The notes under the pieces are model-generated. The model worked only from the letters and a program-made list of their open reading frames with translations, was not told where the DNA came from and did not search any database. The position numbers were made by a program, and so were the translations under genes. 10,504 nucleotides of DNA from Ruminococcus sp. (GTDB taxonomy: Bacteria > Bacillota > Clostridia > Oscillospirales > Ruminococcaceae), in NCBI GenBank assembly GCA_003488415.1, contig DNLQ01000139.1:1-10504 (forward strand). Reading direction: 5' to 3'. Positions within the stretch are counted from its first letter, which is position 1, and each line of letters opens with the position of its first letter. Shown here piece by piece: positions 5,989 through 10,504 of the stretch.

Positions 5989-7476
5989 GTGAAGAATATC
6001 ATAAAACGGCTCTCAGCGCCTGTGCTTTGCTGCCTGCTGCTTCAGGGAGCGGCAGCTCCCACGGTCTTTGCAGAGCCATATGAAGTGTACAGCTATGACC
6101 GCTGGGGAGAGGCTATACCCTCTCAGGCAGGCTACGTCCCGGAGAAGAGCATCTCCGGCAGAGACCTGGGCGCAGGAGATATGTCAGAACCGACTGATAT
6201 GTTCTTCGCTCCCGACGGCACCCTCTGGATAGCCGACAGCGGAAATGACCGCATCATCGTCACCGATCCGGAGGTCAGCGAGGTCATAAGGATATGGGAT
6301 ACCTTCACTATGCCCGACGGCTCCGGTACCGGACTCAGCTCCCCCCAGGGAGTGTTCGTCACCGATGAAAGGATATATATTGCCGACTCCGGGAACTCAC
6401 GCATACTTGTATGCGATACCTCCGGCAGGGTGGAGACCGAGATAACAAAGCCGGAGTCCGGAGTGTACGACCAGAAAAAGACCTTCCAGCCCAGACGTGT
6501 CATTGCTGACAAAGCAGGGAACGTGTACGCAGTCCTCGGCAATATCACTTCCGGAGCTGCCATGTTCGCCCCGGACGGCAGCTTTACGGGCTTCTACGGC
6601 GCAAACCGTGTCCAGCCCACTGCCGAGATAATCTCCGACCACTTCACCGGACTCTTCATCTCCGATGAAAGGCGTGCAAGAAGGACAAGGGCGATACCCT
6701 CCGGAATATCCTCCTTCGATATAGACGGTGACTTCATCTTCACCTGCACCTCGTCCTCCACCCAGACTACCGATACCGTGAAGAAGCTGGGAGCTGCCGG
6801 GAACAATATCTTCGCCGGCATGGAGGTCACTTTCGGGGACTATACCCCTATGTACGACACCTCCCAGAACCGTGTCATGCAGTCTGCAATAGTGGATATC
6901 GACATTTCCGGTGACGGCAGCATCAACTGCCTCGACTTCACCGCCGGACGCATTTTCCAGTACGACAAGGACTGCAACCTGCTGTTCATTATGGGGGCTG
7001 AGGCAAAACAGCTCGGAGGCTTCGACCACGCCGCCGCCATCGAATCCCGTGAGGACAGGCTGTATGTACTGGACTCCGCAAAGAATACCGTTACGGTGTT
7101 CGCCGAGACCGATTTCGGCAGCTTGGTACATTATGCTGCCGGACTCCACAATGCAGGCTTCTACGAGGAGGCTCTTGAGCCGTGGTACGAGGTGCTGCGC
7201 CGTGACGGCAGCTACCGCAGGGCTTACATCGGAGTGGCTTCGGCACTCCTGCGCCGTGAGGACTACAAGGGCGCTATGAAGTACGCTAAGCTGGCTGACG
7301 CCGGAAAGATATACGACAAGGCTTTTGAGGGCTGGCGGAGACAGTGGCTCCACGACCACGGCTCTGTCCTTGCCGCAGGTATCGCAGCAGCGGTATGTGC
7401 AGGCTGCATCTGCAAAAAGCTCCTTAAAAGACGCAGAAAGGGGAAGAAGGCTGATGATGGATCTCAGACCGGCTGA
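5989..7476 (+). CDS. exported NHL beta-propeller protein with TPR-like region and C-terminal membrane anchor
   Basis: A 495-residue protein. The signal peptide (MKNIIKRL, hydrophobic core, probable cleavage at VFA before EPYEV) exports the bulk. Six NHL-style blades begin near residues 67, 118, 168, 238, 301 and 348; the clearest are APDGTLWIADSGNDRI, DERIYIADSGNSRI and REDRLYVLDSAKNTV. Residues about 376-442 are helical and TPR-like (AGFYEEALEPWYEVLRRDG, ALLRREDYKGAMKYAKLAD). A membrane segment at about 457-475 ends in the basic tail KKLLKRRRKGKK, so propeller and TPR-like part sit outside the membrane. NHL propellers usually bind proteins or ligands; here a scaffold or sensor role next to the importer is inference. 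GTG at 5989 is preferred because AAGGAG (5975-5980) lies eight bases upstream; an earlier in-frame GTG at 5980 overlaps that binding site. The gene begins five bases after the permease stop codon. The exact function is unknown. Confidence 0.85.
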   Translation: MKNIIKRLSAPVLCCLLLQGAAAPTVFAEPYEVYSYDRWGEAIPSQAGYVPEKSISGRDLGAGDMSEPTDMFFAPDGTLWIADSGNDRIIVTDPEVSEVIRIWDTFTMPDGSGTGLSSPQGVFVTDERIYIADSGNSRILVCDTSGRVETEITKPESGVYDQKKTFQPRRVIADKAGNVYAVLGNITSGAAMFAPDGSFTGFYGANRVQPTAEIISDHFTGLFISDERRARRTRAIPSGISSFDIDGDFIFTCTSSSTQTTDTVKKLGAAGNNIFAGMEVTFGDYTPMYDTSQNRVMQSAIVDIDISGDGSINCLDFTAGRIFQYDKDCNLLFIMGAEAKQLGGFDHAAAIESREDRLYVLDSAKNTVTVFAETDFGSLVHYAAGLHNAGFYEEALEPWYEVLRRDGSYRRAYIGVASALLRREDYKGAMKYAKLADAGKIYDKAFEGWRRQWLHDHGSVLAAGIAAAVCAGCICKKLLKRRRKGKKADDGSQTG

Positions 7477-8083
7477 ATGGGTGCGCCATGCGGTAACTCA
7501 TCCGGCTGAAGGCTTCGAGGATATGCGCTGGAAGAAGTCCGGCTCGCTGAAGATAGCCTTCTTCATCGTATTCCTGCTGTTCCTGGGGGAGATAGCCAAT
7601 AACAGACTCTACGGAACACAGTTCTACATCCCCGATGACAAGCTGTTCAGCATAGTGCCGTTCATCGTCCGCAGCTTCGTGCTGTTCGGAGCATGGGTAG
7701 TGGGGAACTGGGCGGTATGCACCCTCCTGGACGGAGAGGGAAGTATGCGGAATATCTGCATTTACAGCGCCTACGCCCTTGTGCCGTATACGGCACAGCT
7801 CCTGATATGCTCATTTCTCTCCCACTTCCTTATACGTGACGAGGGAGTGTTCATCGAGGCGATCCGCATCATCGGCATAGGATGGACGGTCATACTGCTG
7901 TTCTCGGCAGTCAAGGCAGTGCATCAGTACAGTGCCGCAAAAACTATCTCCGCCATCGTTCTTACCATATGTGCCATGCTGATAATGCTGTTCCTGATGG
8001 TGCTTTTCATGTCACTGGTACAGCAGCTATGCGGCTTCATATTCACTCTGTGGACTGAGATATCCTACAGGATAAAGACCTGA
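7457..8083 (+). CDS. Yip1-family polytopic membrane protein
   Basis: About 208 residues. The cytoplasmic N-terminus has the pattern WVRHAVTHPAEGFEDMRW, which resembles the opening of bacterial Yip1-domain proteins (helix, then HP and GF/W). About five membrane segments follow at 31-47, 64-91, 98-124, 131-154 and 163-198. The order of segments and the ALVPYTAQLL pattern in the third also fit that family. Bacterial Yip1 proteins have no assigned reaction; eukaryotic relatives act in vesicle trafficking, which says little here. ATG at 7457 has AAGG six bases upstream; ATG at 7454 is equally possible. The frame is open further upstream, but that part only overlaps the preceding gene. It overlaps the end of the NHL gene by 20 bases, so translation is probably coupled. 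A role as membrane partner or anchor for the neighbouring exported proteins is inference. Confidence 0.75.
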   Translation: MDLRPAEWVRHAVTHPAEGFEDMRWKKSGSLKIAFFIVFLLFLGEIANNRLYGTQFYIPDDKLFSIVPFIVRSFVLFGAWVVGNWAVCTLLDGEGSMRNICIYSAYALVPYTAQLLICSFLSHFLIRDEGVFIEAIRIIGIGWTVILLFSAVKAVHQYSAAKTISAIVLTICAMLIMLFLMVLFMSLVQQLCGFIFTLWTEISYRIKT

Positions 8084-8099
8084 CGAAAGGACTGAGGTA

Positions 8100-10504
8100 A
8101 TGAAGGCAGGTAAAAACAGAATACTTCTATGTCTGCTTGCCGCAGTACTTGCTGCTTCAACGGGAAGTACACCAGTCCGGGCAGCAGACGGCGCTCCTGC
8201 TGTCACACAGGAGGAGTCCGCAGAGGAGGAGGCTCCGGCAGCAAGGCTCTCCGAGTCCCGTGAGGACGTTGAGCTGACTGCTGACCAGGCGGAAAAGATG
8301 CTGGTGAAAACAGGCAGCATCGAGGGCTTCGATGTGTACACAGCCGGAAAGGCTGCCGAGGAGAAGATATGGAAGGCTCACGGCGGAAAGCCGGATAAGA
8401 AGGCTGAGCTGACCGACCGGCAGAAGGAAGAGAAGAAGGCTGCCGAGGCTGAGATAAAGGAAATGAAACGGCTGGGCGAGCTGGTCATCGTGGACAGGGA
8501 TACCGGTCTTGCGGCAGCAGCCTTCAGCAAAAGCGTGAAGTGTGAGGAGGGAGTGCGCTTCATTAGTGACGGCGGACGCTACCTGCTCACTGCGGATAAG
8601 GACAGCACCCGTCCGCTGCGGCTCACCGAGGTAGTGTCAACTGTTGACGATCCCCGGCTCTTCCGCACCTCCGACGGCGATACCCTGGAGCTGATGTCTG
8701 CGGACTTCAGGGATGTACTCGCTGTATACAAAAAGGACGGCACAGAGGACGGAAAGCTGGTGTACCGTTCACCGGATGCAGGCTTTGCGTGGCTATCGCT
8801 CTCCGGCAGGGAGGTCATCGGCACCTACCGCTATGCCGCCGAAAACGACAGATTCCGTATGCTGGTCGATGACAGACTCGCCAATATAGGCATAGAAAAC
8901 AAGGAGACAGGCTATATATGGTGGTCTTCTCCCCTGAGAGCCTCCCGTGACAGCCTGGCAACTCCCCTGATAGTGGGAGAGCTGCGCTCCTCTGCGGTAC
9001 TCAGGTACGGCATCCCGGAAAAGCGCAACAATAACAACTACCTGCGCTCCGGCTCGACTGATGACTGCCGGGTGACGGTGAAGGATATAAAGAACGGCAT
9101 CCGTGCGGAGTACGACTACTACAAAGCCGGCATCAGCTTTCCGGTGGAGTACACCCTGGAGGGCGACCACCTGAGAGCAAGCCTTAAAACGGACAGCATC
9201 ATAGAGTCCGAGCCTGCCAATACTGCCACCGAGATAAGTCTCCTGGGCAGCTTCGGTGCTGCCTCACAGAAGGAGGAGGGCTATTTCGTAATTCCCGACG
9301 GCTGCGGCGCACTGGTGCGCTTCAACAACGGCAGAGTCAAGGACTCCACTGCCTACTCACAGCCGGTCTACGGCAGCGACATCACTGCCGTCCCCACCTC
9401 AAAGGGCGCAGTCACGGAGCAGATATACCTCCCGGTGTACGGCATAGTCAAGGAGGATAATGCTCTCCTTGCAGTTGCTGCCGGGGGAGACTCCAACGCA
9501 CGGCTGTCGGTACGCATCTCCGGACAGAGCGGCAGCGGCTACAACCTCTGCGGCTTCACCTTTGTGCTGCGTGGCACGGATACCTACTATATGTCCGGAA
9601 AGCTCAGTGACAAGATAACCGTATTCGAGAACGGCAGCATACGCTCCGGGGATATTGATATGCTCTACTACCCTGTCACCGGCAGGGACATCGGATATGC
9701 TGACCTGGCTGAAAGATACCGGCAGTACCTCTCGGAGGACGCCGGAGTGAGCTCACGGGAAAACAGCGCTCCCCTGCACATCGCACTGTACGGCGGCGCT
9801 CTGAAAAAGAAGCCGGTGTTCGGAGTCCCGGTAACAATGAAGCAGTCCGTGACCTCCTACTCCCAGGCTCAGAAGATACTCTCCGGACTTGTCGGAAAGG
9901 GTGCGGAGGATATGATAGTCTCCTATGATAACTGGAATGACGACGGCATAGGATGCAGAGTGGATACGGGTTCCTCCCCCTCCGGGACTCTCGGAGGCAG
10001 GGACGCCCTGGACAGTCTTATGGACTACGCTGATGAAAATGGCATAGAGCTTTACCCTGTATCCGACAGCTGCGTGTACCTCCCCGGCGGAGGCTACAGC
10101 GCATTCAGCGGCTCGGCAGTACGCATCTCAGGCTCCTACTCACGCATCGTCAGCTACGACAGAGCCTACGGCATCCCCGACGGATTCAGAAAGAATATGT
10201 CACTTCTCTCACCGGAGAAGTTCGGAGAGGTGCTGGGAAAATCGGGAAGCAGTATCTCTGCGGCAGGCTTCGGCGGGATATGTCCCGGCAGACTTACCTC
10301 AGTACTCTACGGCGACTACAGTAAGTCTCCGGTCTCCCGTGACAGGGCTATGGAGCTTCAGTGCAGCAGCCTTGAGAGCCTTGACAGGGAGCTTGATATA
10401 CTCGCAGATACCGCCAATGCCTACGCCTTCCCCTACGTGAGCTGCATCACCGGAGTTCCCATGACCTCCAGCCGCTTCGATATCTTTGACGAGGACGTTC
10501 CCTT
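8100..10504 (+). CDS. large exported DUF5696-type protein, 3' end beyond the window
   Basis: The reading frame stays open from ATG 8100 to the right edge: 801 complete codons and two bases, with no stop. AAAGGA at 8086-8091 lies eight bases before the ATG, and the gene starts 16 bases after the Yip1-type gene. The signal peptide is MKAGKNRILLCLLAAVLAAS with probable cleavage after PVRA, near residue 28. An acidic stretch follows, then a charged, helical, coiled-coil-like segment at about 97-130, then a long beta-rich region (about 135-555) with patterns such as NIGIENKETGYIWWSSP and YFVIPDGCGALVRFNNG. From about 559 the sequence takes on an alpha/beta, barrel-like character: MIVSYDNWNDDGI near 606, GTLGGRDALDSLMDYADENG, IELYPVSD, and NAYAFPYVSCITGVPMTSSR near 780. 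I recognise the overall pattern as that of DUF5696 proteins from Clostridia and Paenibacillus. The late part resembles glycoside-hydrolase barrels, but no catalytic residues can be assigned. It probably acts on or binds glycans at the cell surface. Family recall only; no search was run. Confidence 0.78.
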   Translation, partial: MKAGKNRILLCLLAAVLAASTGSTPVRAADGAPAVTQEESAEEEAPAARLSESREDVELTADQAEKMLVKTGSIEGFDVYTAGKAAEEKIWKAHGGKPDKKAELTDRQKEEKKAAEAEIKEMKRLGELVIVDRDTGLAAAAFSKSVKCEEGVRFISDGGRYLLTADKDSTRPLRLTEVVSTVDDPRLFRTSDGDTLELMSADFRDVLAVYKKDGTEDGKLVYRSPDAGFAWLSLSGREVIGTYRYAAENDRFRMLVDDRLANIGIENKETGYIWWSSPLRASRDSLATPLIVGELRSSAVLRYGIPEKRNNNNYLRSGSTDDCRVTVKDIKNGIRAEYDYYKAGISFPVEYTLEGDHLRASLKTDSIIESEPANTATEISLLGSFGAASQKEEGYFVIPDGCGALVRFNNGRVKDSTAYSQPVYGSDITAVPTSKGAVTEQIYLPVYGIVKEDNALLAVAAGGDSNARLSVRISGQSGSGYNLCGFTFVLRGTDTYYMSGKLSDKITVFENGSIRSGDIDMLYYPVTGRDIGYADLAERYRQYLSEDAGVSSRENSAPLHIALYGGALKKKPVFGVPVTMKQSVTSYSQAQKILSGLVGKGAEDMIVSYDNWNDDGIGCRVDTGSSPSGTLGGRDALDSLMDYADENGIELYPVSDSCVYLPGGGYSAFSGSAVRISGSYSRIVSYDRAYGIPDGFRKNMSLLSPEKFGEVLGKSGSSISAAGFGGICPGRLTSVLYGDYSKSPVSRDRAMELQCSSLESLDRELDILADTANAYAFPYVSCITGVPMTSSRFDIFDEDVP

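Noticed and set aside
6889..6945. A dockerin-like stretch (DISGDGSINCLDFTAGR) within the NHL protein, which would hint at cellulosome attachment.
   Set aside because: It occurs once, without the paired second repeat, and it aligns with the blade pattern of the surrounding propeller (strand, DG turn, LD, GRIFQYD). It is best read as an NHL blade.
6397..7359. Minus-strand frame of 320 codons opposite the NHL gene.
   Set aside because: No binding site or domain; it is a shadow of the NHL coding frame.

Overview
The window looks like chromosomal DNA of a Gram-positive Firmicute of the Ruminococcus / Oscillospiraceae type. This is inferred from the strong AGGAGG-type ribosome binding sites, the use of TTG and GTG starts, YajC next to a TIGR04086-type small membrane protein, and a CUT1-type sugar ABC transporter with no ATPase gene beside it. 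The species cannot be fixed from the sequence alone. No tRNA, rRNA, CRISPR array, insertion sequence or phage gene was seen.

Left part, minus strand (1-1114): a good extended -10 promoter at 1086-1114 drives yajC (533-1036), an accessory subunit of the Sec translocon. A strong intrinsic-terminator-like hairpin (476-520) follows, then a gene for a 132-residue membrane protein of the TIGR04086 type (77-475). The 3' arm of that hairpin contains the ribosome binding site of the second gene, so termination and translation initiation share one element. The next gene of this strand lies outside the window.

Middle (1037-1274): a 238-base divergent intergenic region with one promoter for each strand and an interrupted palindrome between them. 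The rightward promoter (1194-1222) is near consensus.

Right part, plus strand (1275-10504): one tightly packed six-gene operon, with gaps of 5-16 bases or a short overlap, that runs off the right edge. In order it encodes a double-length secreted solute-binding protein with extra beta-rich modules, two CUT1 permease subunits, an exported NHL beta-propeller/TPR-like protein with a C-terminal membrane anchor, a Yip1-type polytopic membrane protein, and a large exported protein I take to be of the DUF5696 family (3' end missing). The first three products form a typical sugar importer, which probably borrows a shared MsmX/MsmK-type ATPase. The last three have no known biochemical role in such importers. 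Their fixed order, tight packing and shared location at the outer membrane face suggest a combined glycan capture/processing/import machine. That grouping is the most interesting content of the window.
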